Shown here: positions 28,206 through 37,739 of the stretch, in pieces
Layout: each line of letters starts with the position of its first letter
Numbering within the stretch: position 1 is the stretch's first letter
Origin: an uncultured Christensenellaceae bacterium
GTDB taxonomy: Bacteria; Bacillota; Clostridia; Christensenellales; CAG-314
Assembly (NCBI GenBank): GCA_910586905.1
Contig: CAJUIV010000006.1
Span: 1-64,000 of the forward strand
DNA length: 64,000 nt
Reading direction: 5' to 3'
Translations under genes and position numbers: made by a program
Notes under the pieces: generated by a model
Databases searched by the model: none
Told to the model about the DNA's origin: nothing
What the model saw: the letters and a program-made list of their open reading frames with translations, nothing else

Positions 28206-28991
28206 TTATTTCCCTGTGTTGGTAGTAATGCTACCGTCTTGCCTCACCGTTATAACAACGCCTTTTTGCTGTAAATTGGTTTTGTCGGTATAATAAACGC
28301 TGTAAGCGGCTATAATGCGCTTAGTCAAATCGTTTTCCGGAGATATTACACGTATCTTGGCACCGGATAACGTATTAATAATCAAATCGCCGTTTTCATA
28401 ACGGAATACGTCTTCTTTGCTTAAAATAACCGGTAAATCCTCAACTTCCAAATTACATTGCCAACTGGCGATTATTGCCTGCAAAACCTGATGCAAACGC
28501 GCGTTATTCATCTCTTCCAAAAATTTAAGCGGGCTTCCTAACGAAATCGATTCGGCATCGCGACGTTCGAAAACGGAAGAAATATCTATACAGTCTTTAT
28601 TTGACGGTTCTTCAACAACGTACCCGAAAGAATCTACGTAAACCATATTTCCGCCAACGTCGACTTTTACCGCTGCAACTCGCTCGACAAAATGCACCTC
28701 GATTATATTCGGAAAATTTTTAACTACTGCAAACGCATGCCATTTGGTAAATTTTTGATTTAATTGCGTCAAAAGTTTATCTTTAGACAAAAAGAAAATG
28801 CTTCTTCCTTTAGAAAAATCCAAAACGTCTTTCGAAGACGGAGCGTCGTCTGTCGCGATAGTTTGACCGCCGTCGAATTTATGATAAACTGTGGCAACTT
28901 TTTGAACTGAAAAAACCGAAGCCATTATTACGATTACTGCAACAACAACAGCTATTATAGATATAAGTATAATTAGTTTCTTGCTTTTCAC
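28206..28991 (-). CDS. ftsQ: Cell division protein FtsQ/DivIB-like
   Basis: A 261-residue bitopic protein: short basic N-terminus, membrane helix at about 7-29, then a POTRA-like domain with VVKNFPNIIEVHFVERVAAVKV and the VDSFGYV strand, and the FtsQ beta domain. It starts at GTG after GAGG. FtsQ/DivIB joins FtsL and DivIC in the divisome. It begins a new transcription unit ftsQ-ftsA-ftsZ-asnS. Confidence 0.88.
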   Translation of the reverse strand: MKSKKLIILISIIAVVVAVIVIMASVFSVQKVATVYHKFDGGQTIATDDAPSSKDVLDFSKGRSIFFLSKDKLLTQLNQKFTKWHAFAVVKNFPNIIEVHFVERVAAVKVDVGGNMVYVDSFGYVVEEPSNKDCIDISSVFERRDAESISLGSPLKFLEEMNNARLHQVLQAIIASWQCNLEVEDLPVILSKEDVFRYENGDLIINTLSGAKIRVISPENDLTKRIIAAYSVYYTDKTNLQQKGVVITVRQDGSITTNTGK

Positions 28992-29050
28992 GTAAACCTC
29001 ATATCATACGACAAGTATTATAACTCTAATGCGAATATATCAGTTTAAAT

Positions 29051-29079
29051 ATTATACAACCATTTATTTTGATAGTCAA
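29051..29079 (-). promoter_or_regulatory. Promoter of ftsQAZ-asnS
   Basis: Minus strand TTGACT (29074-29079), 17 bases, TATAAT (29051-29056), about 60 bases before ftsQ and downstream of the murA terminator. Confidence 0.85.
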
Positions 29080-29133
29080 ACACTTTATGTTATAAGTGAG
29101 TAATTTCAAATAATATTTCATTACATAAAAAAA

Positions 29134-29170
29134 CGCGCCGACAACCGAAACTATCGGTTAATCGGCACGC
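29134..29170 (-). terminator. Terminator after murA
   Basis: The minus strand forms GCGTGCCGA...TCGGCGCG with an inner AACCGA/TTCGGTT stem and then TTTTTTTATG, 16 bases after the murA stop. It separates the mra/mur genes from ftsQAZ. Confidence 0.85.
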
Positions 29171-29185
29171 TGCGCAGAATATTAT

Positions 29186-30427
29186 TTATTTTTCATCGAT
29201 ATCAGCGCCTAAATCTTTCAGACAATCCGCTAAACGATAATATCCTCTATCAATATGCTGAATACCTTTTATAACGCTTTGACCTTCGGCGTTCAACGCG
29301 GCTATAACCAGACCTGCTCCGCCGCGCAAATCTCGCGAACAGACGGTCGCACCGTTCAAATTTCGCCCTTTTATCACCGCTTTATCGCCTTCAACTACTA
29401 TATTAGCGCCCATACGGCAAAGTTCTTCGGAATTATGCCTCAAACGGTTTTCGAAAAGTTTTTCGTAAATTACCGTTTGTCCCCCGTTGGAACATGCCGC
29501 TAAAGATAGCGCCAACGACTGCATATCGGTAGGGAAAAACGGGTACGGCGCTGTAATAATTTTACCGTAATCGTTCGGCTGTCCGCTTGAGGATATCCGT
29601 ATTGCGTTTTCGAAAACTCTCACTTTAAATCGTGTATGTAATAAATTCAGGAAAGCGTCCATATGTTTAGGACAACAATTTAAAACGTCTACGTTTCCTC
29701 CGGCGGCTGCCGCAGCAGATAAATACGTAGCGGCAACTATTCTATCGGGAATAATATCGAATTCGACTCCTCGCAATTTTTCAACGCCTACTATTTGCAA
29801 ATCGGGCGTTCCGACACCGTTAATTTTCGCACCCATTTTAACAAGCATTTCTTCTAAAGCAACGACCTCTGGTTCGGTAGCACAGTTATATAAAAAACTT
29901 TCTCCTTTTGCCATTACGCAGGCGCAAACCAGATTTTCGGTAGCGCCCACACTGGCAAACCGCAGTTTATAAGAAGCCCCTTTAGGTTTCCCATTACAGC
30001 GCACAACGTCTGTGCAGGACACTTCTACGCCTAAAGATTCCAAACCCTGTAAATGTATGTCCATCGGTCGGGCTCCTATTGCGCACCCGCCCGGAAGCGG
30101 CAATTCAATCTCGTTATATTTCGCCACTGCGCCGCCCAGTATCAATGCCGAGCCTCTGAGAAGCGACGCGATATTTTTCGGAATCCGAGTGGTCGTCAAA
30201 CCTCCGCTAATTCTTACAACGCTACCGCTACGTAAGACAGTTTTTCCTATCGACTTCAACAACAAAATCATATTGTCAACGTCTACAATCGAAGGACAGT
30301 TCCTTAGTATGATTTCGTCGTCGGTAAGTACAGACGCGCCGAGCAATGCAAGCGCACAATTTTTGGCTCCGTAAACCGAAATTTCGCCGTTTAACCTTTT
30401 ACCGCCGTTTACTATGTAATCCACCAT
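29186..30427 (-). CDS. murA: UDP-N-acetylglucosamine 1-carboxyvinyltransferase MurA
   Basis: A 413-residue EPSP-synthase-fold enzyme that commits UDP-GlcNAc to peptidoglycan synthesis. The catalytic Cys is in PLPGGCAIGARPMD (the residue targeted by fosfomycin in the family), and GAKNCALALLGA binds substrate near the N-terminus. The order ftsW-murA puts it where murG and murC stand in many clusters. Start overlaps the ftsW stop by 16 bases. Confidence 0.95.
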   Translation of the reverse strand: MVDYIVNGGKRLNGEISVYGAKNCALALLGASVLTDDEIILRNCPSIVDVDNMILLLKSIGKTVLRSGSVVRISGGLTTTRIPKNIASLLRGSALILGGAVAKYNEIELPLPGGCAIGARPMDIHLQGLESLGVEVSCTDVVRCNGKPKGASYKLRFASVGATENLVCACVMAKGESFLYNCATEPEVVALEEMLVKMGAKINGVGTPDLQIVGVEKLRGVEFDIIPDRIVAATYLSAAAAAGGNVDVLNCCPKHMDAFLNLLHTRFKVRVFENAIRISSSGQPNDYGKIITAPYPFFPTDMQSLALSLAACSNGGQTVIYEKLFENRLRHNSEELCRMGANIVVEGDKAVIKGRNLNGATVCSRDLRGGAGLVIAALNAEGQSVIKGIQHIDRGYYRLADCLKDLGADIDEK

Positions 30428-31527
30428 TTAACTCCTAAATTATTTTGATAAACGTTTGCAGATAAATTCAGCAAAACGCCCATAGCCGTTAAAAAAACAA
30501 CCAGCGAAGTTCCGCCGTAACTTATAAAGGGTAACGGCAAACCGGTAGGAGGAATACTCCCCGTTACTACTGCAAAGTTGAGCAACGATTGAACTGCGAC
30601 AACTGCCGATATACCGCCCGCCAAATAACACGAAAACTTATCTTGACTGTTAACGGCAATTCTTACGCCCCTCAAAATCACTATAAGATAAAGCACGAAT
30701 ATAAATAAACAGCCGAACAATCCGGTTTCTTCTCCTATTACCGAAAAAACAAAGTCGCTTTCGGCAAACGGTAAAAAACGGTATTTTTGTCTGCTATTGA
30801 AAAGTCCGACTCCGAACCAACCTCCGCCGCCTAAAGCGTACAGGGACTGTATCAGCTGATAGCCTTCGTCTTTAGGCGACGCCCAAGGGTCTAAAAAAGC
30901 AAGCAATCTTTGAAGCCGATACGGTTCAAGAAAAATCAATACGGGAACGGCCAGAGCAATGGGAATTAGCATAAGCAAAAAATATTTCCATTTCATACCG
31001 CCTAAATACAACATTATAATCATTAGCATAGCCATACACATCGTTATCGACATATTCGGTTCTGCAATAATCAAGCCGCAAAATACGATTCCAATACCTA
31101 TCGGCAGCAAACAGTACCGTAGTTTTGCCGTATCGGTTTTAGACATATAAACGGCGCAAAACAAAACGTACGCGAATTTGGCGATTTCGGAAGGCTGCAT
31201 CGAAAAACTGCCGAAACCTATCCATCTTTTCGCTCCGTAGTTTTCGATACTTATACCCGGTACGAAAACCAATACAAGCAAAACGACCGAAACCGCTACG
31301 CCCGCAATCCAAAGTTTCTTAATAAAATCGATACTTATTCTTGTTACAAGAAGCATAACGACAATACCGATAATCGCTCCGATTAGCTGCTTGAACAAAA
31401 AGAAGTATTTATTTCCGTATGTAAGCTCGGCGGAATACATACTGGCGCTGTATACGAAGACCAAACCCAATACGACCAAAACCAGTACGGCGCTCAGCAA
31501 TACGCAGTCAATTCGTTTTTTTATCAC
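30412..31527 (-). CDS. ftsW: Peptidoglycan glycosyltransferase FtsW
   Basis: A 371-residue SEDS protein with about ten membrane helices. It polymerises lipid II at the septum with its partner PBP. SEDS signatures are the N-terminal VFVYSAS, the FGSFSMQPSEIAKFA region, ESDFVFSVIGEETG and the C-terminal GLPLPFISYGGTSL. It overlaps murD by 20 bases. Confidence 0.94.
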   Translation of the reverse strand: MIKKRIDCVLLSAVLVLVVLGLVFVYSASMYSAELTYGNKYFFLFKQLIGAIIGIVVMLLVTRISIDFIKKLWIAGVAVSVVLLVLVFVPGISIENYGAKRWIGFGSFSMQPSEIAKFAYVLFCAVYMSKTDTAKLRYCLLPIGIGIVFCGLIIAEPNMSITMCMAMLMIIMLYLGGMKWKYFLLMLIPIALAVPVLIFLEPYRLQRLLAFLDPWASPKDEGYQLIQSLYALGGGGWFGVGLFNSRQKYRFLPFAESDFVFSVIGEETGLFGCLFIFVLYLIVILRGVRIAVNSQDKFSCYLAGGISAVVAVQSLLNFAVVTGSIPPTGLPLPFISYGGTSLVVFLTAMGVLLNLSANVYQNNLGVKWWIT

Positions 31528-32809
31528 TATGTAATTCCTCTACGATTCTTTGAAAATACTTTCCTCTTTGCGCGTAGTTTTCGAAAGCGTCAAAACTAGC
31601 GCAAGCGTTGGACATAAGAACAACGCCGCCGATTTTTTTAATACTATCGTAACAATATCTGACAGCTTGAGCTATATCTTGAAACACCTCGGCGTTAACG
31701 CCGAATTTATTTGCACAAGCGACGATTGCATTTGACGTTTCTCCCACGACCGCAACGTATTTTATATTAGCTTGAGTACGTATATAAGAAAAAATTCCGT
31801 CAAATTTTTCTCCTTTATCAGAGCCGCCTATTATAAGAGCCAAATCGTCTTTATAATTCTTAAGAGCGCTAAGCGTAGCGTGCGCGTTGGTAGCTTTACT
31901 GTCGTCTATAAAAGTTACGTTGTCGTATTGCGCTACGAACTGCATTCTGTGCGGTAAAAATTTATAATCTTTTAAAGAATCAACGCACGCTTCCAAAGGA
32001 ACTTTCAACACACAGCACGCCAGCAGCGCCGCAAGAGCATTAGACAAATTGTGCGCGGCAAATGAGTTTAAAAATTCCGCCCGTGCTTTTACGGATTTTC
32101 CGCATATATTTACAACGACTTCATTGTTCTCGAAATAACAATCAGCTTTTCGGTTGACGCAAGAATAATATAATTTTTTTGCATTACACAATTGAGAAAT
32201 ATCGCGCGCGTTGTCGTCGTCGAAATTAAAGATAGCGTAGGAATCTTTCGATTGCCCCGTAAAGTTTTTGGTTTTAGCTAATACGTAGTTCTCAAAAGAA
32301 CCGTGATAATTTAAATGGTCTTGCGCTATGTTAGTTAAAACGCTTATGTACGGAGAAAACTTTTCGCAATCCGCAAGCTGAAAACTTGAACTTTCAAGAA
32401 CAACAACTTCGTCGTTTTTCGTATCTAATATCTGAGACGAAAACGGTACTCCGCCGTTACCAAGCAGTCTGGTTTTAAAATCGAGAGAACTTAATATATG
32501 AAATATCATTTCACAAGTTGTGGTTTTACCGTTCGTACCTGTAACCGATATACATTTACTTTTACATAAAGGAAAACAGTATTCCAGTTCTCCAACCAGA
32601 CTAGCTCCTGCTTTTCGGGCTTCCTCAACGCCTTTAGAATACGGATAAACTCCGGGACTTAAAATAACCAAACTGTTATCGTTAAATTCCATTTTACAAT
32701 CAAATCCGTTGTCATCATCGTAAAAAACAGCGGATTTACCCATTTCGTCAAGCATTTTTTTTAAACTTTGACCCGTTTTTCCTCGTCCGTATATTATTAT
32801 GTCTGACAT
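31508..32809 (-). CDS. murD: UDP-N-acetylmuramoylalanine-D-glutamate ligase MurD
   Basis: A 433-residue Mur ligase adding D-Glu to UDP-MurNAc-Ala. ATP motif SVTGTNGKTTTCEMI, conserved NIAQDHLNYHGS and DDSKATNAHA are present. The start is placed at ATG 32809 since GGAG lies six bases upstream; the frame's earlier TTG (32821) overlaps that ribosome site. It follows mraY immediately. Confidence 0.94.
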   Translation of the reverse strand: MSDIIIYGRGKTGQSLKKMLDEMGKSAVFYDDDNGFDCKMEFNDNSLVILSPGVYPYSKGVEEARKAGASLVGELEYCFPLCKSKCISVTGTNGKTTTCEMIFHILSSLDFKTRLLGNGGVPFSSQILDTKNDEVVVLESSSFQLADCEKFSPYISVLTNIAQDHLNYHGSFENYVLAKTKNFTGQSKDSYAIFNFDDDNARDISQLCNAKKLYYSCVNRKADCYFENNEVVVNICGKSVKARAEFLNSFAAHNLSNALAALLACCVLKVPLEACVDSLKDYKFLPHRMQFVAQYDNVTFIDDSKATNAHATLSALKNYKDDLALIIGGSDKGEKFDGIFSYIRTQANIKYVAVVGETSNAIVACANKFGVNAEVFQDIAQAVRYCYDSIKKIGGVVLMSNACASFDAFENYAQRGKYFQRIVEELHSDKKTN

Positions 32810-32810
32810 A

Positions 32811-33806
32811 TTATTCTCCAAAACACAGCATAATCAGTGTAATACATATTGTAACAGTACAATACAAGACGCAAATTCTCGTTTCACTCCATTTCTTTTT
32901 TTGTAAATGATGATGGAACGGGGCCATCAAAAATATACGTTTTCCTTTTGTTATTTTGAAATATACCACTTGCAAAATAACCGACACGCACGAAACGACG
33001 AACATTAAACCGAGTATGGGAATAAACAAACTCATACGCGTGAAAATCGCGCTGCAAGCCACCAATGCGCCCAAGGCGAGCGAACCGGTATCACCCATAA
33101 ATACTTTCGCATCGTTGCAGTTAAACAGCAGAAACGCCGATAAAGCGCCGCACGCAATATAACAAAGCGTTATAATATCCTTCGTTTGAGTATAAGCATA
33201 CGTATCGCCCACGCTTTCGAGTAAAATCAATTCTCGGTTTAAAAGAGCAATCATACCCGCCAAAAAGCATATTGTAGTCCCCGTTGCCAATCCGTCTATA
33301 CCGTCCGTCAAATTTACCCCGTTAGTACACGCCAAATAAATAAAAACGATAAAAGGAACAATCCAAAAACCCATCTTTATTTGTTTATCGGTAAAAGGTA
33401 TTCTTATTTTATCCCCTATCGCCACGTCGCCGTAAACGTAAAAAGCCACTAAAATAGCTATGGCTAATTGAATTATAATTTTTTGATACGCGCGCAATCC
33501 CATATTTCTTTTGTAATGAATTTTTATGAAATCGTCCAAAAAGCCCACGACTCCATAGGCTACGAATACCGCGATCACTACGGCGGTAGGTCTATTTGAC
33601 CAATCGCAAAAAATAGCGGAAACGCAAGCGATAGCCAATATGAACGCAATACCTCCCATAGTAGGAGTTCCTTGCTTTCCGCTATGCTCTGTAACGTATT
33701 GTAGAATTTCCTGTTTAGCTTTAACTTTTTTTAAAAGCGGCAACAGTAAGCCGCACAATAATAAACTTAAAGCAAACGCAGCTAAAAACGATAAAGGTCT
33801 GTTCAT
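32811..33806 (-). CDS. mraY: Phospho-N-acetylmuramoyl-pentapeptide transferase MraY
   Basis: A 331-residue polytopic enzyme that makes lipid I from UDP-MurNAc-pentapeptide and undecaprenyl phosphate. Diagnostic motifs are KQGTPTMGGIAFIL, NLTDGIDGLA, FMGDTGSLALG and the histidine-rich loop APFHHHLQKK. It follows murE without a murF gene between them. Confidence 0.96.
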   Translation of the reverse strand: MNRPLSFLAAFALSLLLCGLLLPLLKKVKAKQEILQYVTEHSGKQGTPTMGGIAFILAIACVSAIFCDWSNRPTAVVIAVFVAYGVVGFLDDFIKIHYKRNMGLRAYQKIIIQLAIAILVAFYVYGDVAIGDKIRIPFTDKQIKMGFWIVPFIVFIYLACTNGVNLTDGIDGLATGTTICFLAGMIALLNRELILLESVGDTYAYTQTKDIITLCYIACGALSAFLLFNCNDAKVFMGDTGSLALGALVACSAIFTRMSLFIPILGLMFVVSCVSVILQVVYFKITKGKRIFLMAPFHHHLQKKKWSETRICVLYCTVTICITLIMLCFGE

Positions 33807-33831
33807 ATTTTCCTCTGCTTGTCTTTATGTA

Positions 33832-35259
33832 CTATTCGATACGCAACAAATTCCTCACTACGTCCACGTCTGAATACGGAAACTTTTTCCCCTTTATTTC
33901 TTGATACTCTTCCGCGCCTTTGCCTAAAATAGCCACCGTATCGACGGCTGTTGCGATAGACAATGCAAATTCGGTTGCCTGACTGCGGTTTAGCACCACT
34001 TTGTACTTACACGTCAAGCGTTCCGCCACGTCTTTTGCGATGAGTTTGGGGTCTTCGTACCGAGGATTGTCGTTAGTAAGAACCGCGAAGTCGGCATATT
34101 CCGAGACCTGTTCGGCTATCAACGGTCGTTTGAATTTATCTCGGTTGCCTCCGCAGCCGAATACGACTATAAGGCGTCCCTTCGTCGTACTTTTTAAAAA
34201 CGAAAGAATGTTGTGAATACCGTCGGGAGTATGAGCGAAATCTATTACTACCCGGGCGCCGTCGCTGCGAATAATCGTTTCGTTTCTTCCGTTAACGACG
34301 TTTACTTCCTTGACGGCGTTTACCGACGTATCGACGTCAACGCCCAAAACCGTAGCGCACGTTATCGCTGCCAAACTGTTGTAAACGTTAAATCGTCCCG
34401 CTAGCCGAGACGTTACTTTTGCAGTTTGGTTCCCGAAATTTACAACGTACTCCGAGCCGTCTTTTTCAAGAAGCAAGTCCTGCGCGGTTATATCTGCGTC
34501 GTTATTTATCGCGTACGTTGCCGAAGGCAGTATTTTCAAAATTTCTCTACCCAATTCGTCGTCGGCATTAACCACGGCGTTTTTAACGTATTTGTCCGTA
34601 AAATAGCTTTTTTTAACCCTGGCATAATTTTGCATGGTTTTAAAAAAATCCAAATGGTCTTGAGAAAAATTTGTAAAAATAGCCACTTCGGCGCAAATAC
34701 CTTGCATCTTTTTTAATTCTATGGCATGGGCCGACACTTCCATTATAACTACGTCTACCTTATTCAAATACATTTGCCGAAACCAATAATGCAATTCGAT
34801 TGGGTCTGGAGTTGTCAATCCGCTATAATGCTTTTGACCGTTAAAGAATATGCCGTTTGTGCCAATAACCGCAGTGTTATATCCCGCTTTAGATAAAATC
34901 GCTTCCAAAATATACGAGGTTGAAGTTTTTCCGTTAGTGCCTACTATAGAAATTATTTTTAATTTATCTACGCAATTATCGTAAAAATTTTTAGCGACCA
35001 AACTCATTACGGCGCGAGCATCCTCCACGATTATTTGCAACGCCTGAGTATCTAACTGGCGTTCGCATACTATCGCAGACGCTCCATCGCCGATTACTTT
35101 ACGGAAAAAATCATGACCGTCGCGTTTTTGTCCTTTTAAACAAAAAAACACACTGCCTTGTTTAACAGTAGACGTATCGCAAGAAAGCGAAGTTATCTGA
35201 GGATTTCCCACTCCTACAATCTGACAGCACACACCGTTTAACAACTGCTGAAGATACAT
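33832..35259 (-). CDS. murE: UDP-MurNAc-tripeptide synthetase MurE, predicted meso-diaminopimelate type
   Basis: A 475-residue Mur ligase that adds the third stem-peptide residue. ATP motif is VGTNGKTSTSYIL. The amino-acid selectivity motif reads DNPRYEDP; DNPR is the form found in meso-diaminopimelate-adding enzymes, so this organism probably has mDAP peptidoglycan. The ATG at 35259 is preferred since GGAG lies eight bases upstream. A frame extending to 35289 runs through the hairpin and is rejected. Confidence 0.93.
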   Translation of the reverse strand: MYLQQLLNGVCCQIVGVGNPQITSLSCDTSTVKQGSVFFCLKGQKRDGHDFFRKVIGDGASAIVCERQLDTQALQIIVEDARAVMSLVAKNFYDNCVDKLKIISIVGTNGKTSTSYILEAILSKAGYNTAVIGTNGIFFNGQKHYSGLTTPDPIELHYWFRQMYLNKVDVVIMEVSAHAIELKKMQGICAEVAIFTNFSQDHLDFFKTMQNYARVKKSYFTDKYVKNAVVNADDELGREILKILPSATYAINNDADITAQDLLLEKDGSEYVVNFGNQTAKVTSRLAGRFNVYNSLAAITCATVLGVDVDTSVNAVKEVNVVNGRNETIIRSDGARVVIDFAHTPDGIHNILSFLKSTTKGRLIVVFGCGGNRDKFKRPLIAEQVSEYADFAVLTNDNPRYEDPKLIAKDVAERLTCKYKVVLNRSQATEFALSIATAVDTVAILGKGAEEYQEIKGKKFPYSDVDVVRNLLRIE

Positions 35260-35282
35260 TAGATTTTCTCCATAATAAAAAT

Positions 35283-35309
35283 AATCCATACGGTTAAACC
35301 GTATAGATT
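35283..35309 (-). terminator. Terminator-like hairpin between ftsI and murE
   Basis: The minus strand reads AATC-T-ATACGGTT, then AACCGTAT-G-GATT, followed by ATTTTTATT, 24 bases before the murE start. It has the form of an intrinsic terminator within the cell-wall operon. Confidence 0.65.
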
Positions 35310-35354
35310 ATTGTATTTTAACAAGACCTCAAATATGATTACGGTTAGGACAAA

Positions 35355-37091
35355 CTATTCCAACGGAGAAATATTTTTATAATTGATTATTTCCTGAAAA
35401 ACAAGCGCGGCGTACGGCGCGGCAACTATCGAGCCGTAGCTTTGCCCCTCCGGTTCGTCTACAATCATTAACGCCAAATACTTTGGACTGCTGGCAGGAA
35501 AAAATCCGATAAACGACGAAACGTATTTACCCGTTGCCAACGCGCCGTCGACAAACTTCTGCGCGGTACCCGTTTTACCCCCAACCTGGTAGCCTTCTAT
35601 TTTCGCGTTTTTTCCTCCGCCTTCGTCTACAACTCGCTTTAACATAGACGCGATTTGCGCGCTTGTTTCTGCACTGACGGTACGGTTAACGACAGTAGGC
35701 GAAAAACGCTTAACTACCTTTCCCGTCGTAGGGTCGGAAATCTCCTTTACTAAGTACGGTTGCATAAGCAATCCACCGTTTACCGCGGACGCCGTCGCCA
35801 TACACAACTGCAAAGCAGTAACGGCTATGGTTTGCCCGAACCCTATACGCGCCAAATCCCCGTTCGTTACAGAAGTTTTAGGTACTAAAATACCCGCCTG
35901 TTCGCCGCTGAAATCGATTCCTGTTACGCTTCCGTATCCGAACTTATCCAAGTATTCGTACATCGTAGACTTACCCAACGACAGCGCTATATCGGTAAAT
36001 ATAGGATTACAGCTGTTATTAAGCGCATCGGATAAATTTTGATTAGAATGCTTACCGTTTGCGTGTTTAGTCCAGCAGCTGATTTTGGAACCGTCTATTA
36101 TACGAATGCCGGAAGAATTTCCGAATATGTGTTCGGCGGAAAAAGCTTTCGGATTCCCGCGCCTGTATTCCTCCAAACACGCCGCTGCGGTTAAAACTTT
36201 AAAAGTCGACCCGGGCTCGTAAACGTCCGTAAGCAATGTGTTTTTGGAGTATTTCATTAAATATTCCAAATTATCTCTCGGCAAGTTGTTTAGGTCCACG
36301 CTCGGTTTTGAAGCCATTGCAAGTATTTCGCCCGTCGTTACGTCCAATACTATGCATCGAGCCGCCTGCGGTTTTTGCTGATACATTGCCAGTTGCAGCA
36401 CATTTTCAACTATGGTTTGTATTACTGCATCTATCGTAAGAGTAACGGTCAATCCGTTGATAGCAGGCACGTACGACATCGAACCGTCGGCAAGTTCACT
36501 GCCGACTAAATCCGTTTCCGTTAGCAATTCGCCGTTTATTCCTTGTAAGTATTTATCATAATAAGCTTCCAAACCCGTTTGTCCCACCCCGTCGTAAGAA
36601 ACGAATCCTAGGACCTGTGATAAAAAATCACCGTATACGTAACTGCGCAGACCTTCGGCAGCCAAATAAACGCCGTGTAAATTACGGGAGCGAATTTCAC
36701 TAGCTTGCGCGGAATCGATTTGCCTCTTAATCGTTACTTCCGAAACTCCTTTTTTTGTAAGTTTTTCAAGCAACTTCGCATAATCCATATCTAAAATTTC
36801 CGCCAGCGCTTTTGCGCAAGATTCGGCATCAACTACGCTCTTAGGTCGAGCGTACACTCCGTAACCGGTTTCCGTAGTAGCAATCAAGTTGCCGTTAGTA
36901 TCGGTTATATCTCCGCGGTATGCTTTTATCGGCAAATCTCTTTGCCATTGATTTCCCGCTTTGGCTTGAAGTTCCTTTCCCCAAATTACTTGTATATACG
37001 CCAAACGCAAAAATATTACCAAAAACAAAAAAATTGCCGCCACAATAAGTGTCAGCAATCTTTTTTTAGAAGTATAATAATCGTGTTGCAA
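35355..37091 (-). CDS. ftsI: FtsI/SpoVD-type class B penicillin-binding protein (transpeptidase)
   Basis: A 578-residue bitopic PBP: membrane helix at about 11-31, dimerisation domain, then transpeptidase domain. Active-site motifs are S-x-x-K in EPGSTFKVLTAA, S-x-N in NNSCNPIF and KTG in VGGKTGTAQK. The protein ends soon after the catalytic domain, without the PASTA domains that Bacillus SpoVD or PBP2B carry. It begins at TTG two bases after the ftsL stop and should be the FtsW partner. Confidence 0.92.
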   Translation of the reverse strand: MQHDYYTSKKRLLTLIVAAIFLFLVIFLRLAYIQVIWGKELQAKAGNQWQRDLPIKAYRGDITDTNGNLIATTETGYGVYARPKSVVDAESCAKALAEILDMDYAKLLEKLTKKGVSEVTIKRQIDSAQASEIRSRNLHGVYLAAEGLRSYVYGDFLSQVLGFVSYDGVGQTGLEAYYDKYLQGINGELLTETDLVGSELADGSMSYVPAINGLTVTLTIDAVIQTIVENVLQLAMYQQKPQAARCIVLDVTTGEILAMASKPSVDLNNLPRDNLEYLMKYSKNTLLTDVYEPGSTFKVLTAAACLEEYRRGNPKAFSAEHIFGNSSGIRIIDGSKISCWTKHANGKHSNQNLSDALNNSCNPIFTDIALSLGKSTMYEYLDKFGYGSVTGIDFSGEQAGILVPKTSVTNGDLARIGFGQTIAVTALQLCMATASAVNGGLLMQPYLVKEISDPTTGKVVKRFSPTVVNRTVSAETSAQIASMLKRVVDEGGGKNAKIEGYQVGGKTGTAQKFVDGALATGKYVSSFIGFFPASSPKYLALMIVDEPEGQSYGSIVAAPYAALVFQEIINYKNISPLE

Positions 37092-37092
37092 C

Positions 37093-37716
37093 TTAGCCCC
37101 CGAACGCTCCGCTTAACCAATCGCACAATGAATCGAACCAATTTGTTTGAACGTTGAAATTTTGCGCGGGTCTTGTTTCTATCTCGGTGTACGTTTGCGT
37201 GTTGGATTTCGAAGCGTCGATATAACCCAACTGAGCAGCTTTTTCCGCTAATGCCGCGTAATCTTCGGCTTGTAGTTGTTCTGCCAAATTAGCTACGTTA
37301 GTAGAAATTTCCGTATATTCTGAATTCAAAGCGGACGTAGCGACAAAAGAGCCGCTGACCGAAACGGAACATAACGTAACAGCTAAAATCAATGCCAACA
37401 CTACCATTGTGTACCCTACAATCATAACTTTAGCTTTCGCGCTCAGCTTTGATGAGGAAGTTTTCGTTTGCTCGGCGTATTGACGGTTGTAACTCATATT
37501 TAATGTTTGAACCGAGGGCATTACGTCAGACGATACGGAAGATACGTCCATTTCGTCTATTGCACTCAGAGAACCGAGCTTTTCTTGAATACTCGACAAA
37601 GAAAATTCTTGATTTTCTTGATTAAAACGGTCGGCAGAATAGGATGTTTTAACGTCAGAATAAACATCCGTTTGAATATCCGTATTAGTATAATTAGAAC
37701 TATTAGTCCATTGCAT
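37093..37716 (-). CDS. ftsL: FtsL-like divisome protein, divergent
   Basis: About 207 residues. A long Ser/Thr/Asn/Asp-rich cytoplasmic part (1-95) precedes one membrane helix (about 98-122, VMIVGYTMVVLALILAVTLC), then an extracytoplasmic coiled-coil-like stretch with NVANLAEQLQAEDYAALAEKAAQLG. Sequence alone gives no family; topology and position between rsmH and ftsI indicate FtsL. Known FtsL proteins are about 100-120 residues, so the N-terminal half is an extension. ATG 37716 follows GGCGG by eight bases. Confidence 0.7.
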   Translation of the reverse strand: MQWTNSSNYTNTDIQTDVYSDVKTSYSADRFNQENQEFSLSSIQEKLGSLSAIDEMDVSSVSSDVMPSVQTLNMSYNRQYAEQTKTSSSKLSAKAKVMIVGYTMVVLALILAVTLCSVSVSGSFVATSALNSEYTEISTNVANLAEQLQAEDYAALAEKAAQLGYIDASKSNTQTYTEIETRPAQNFNVQTNWFDSLCDWLSGAFGG

Positions 37717-37739
37717 TATATTCACCGCCTTTATTTTTA

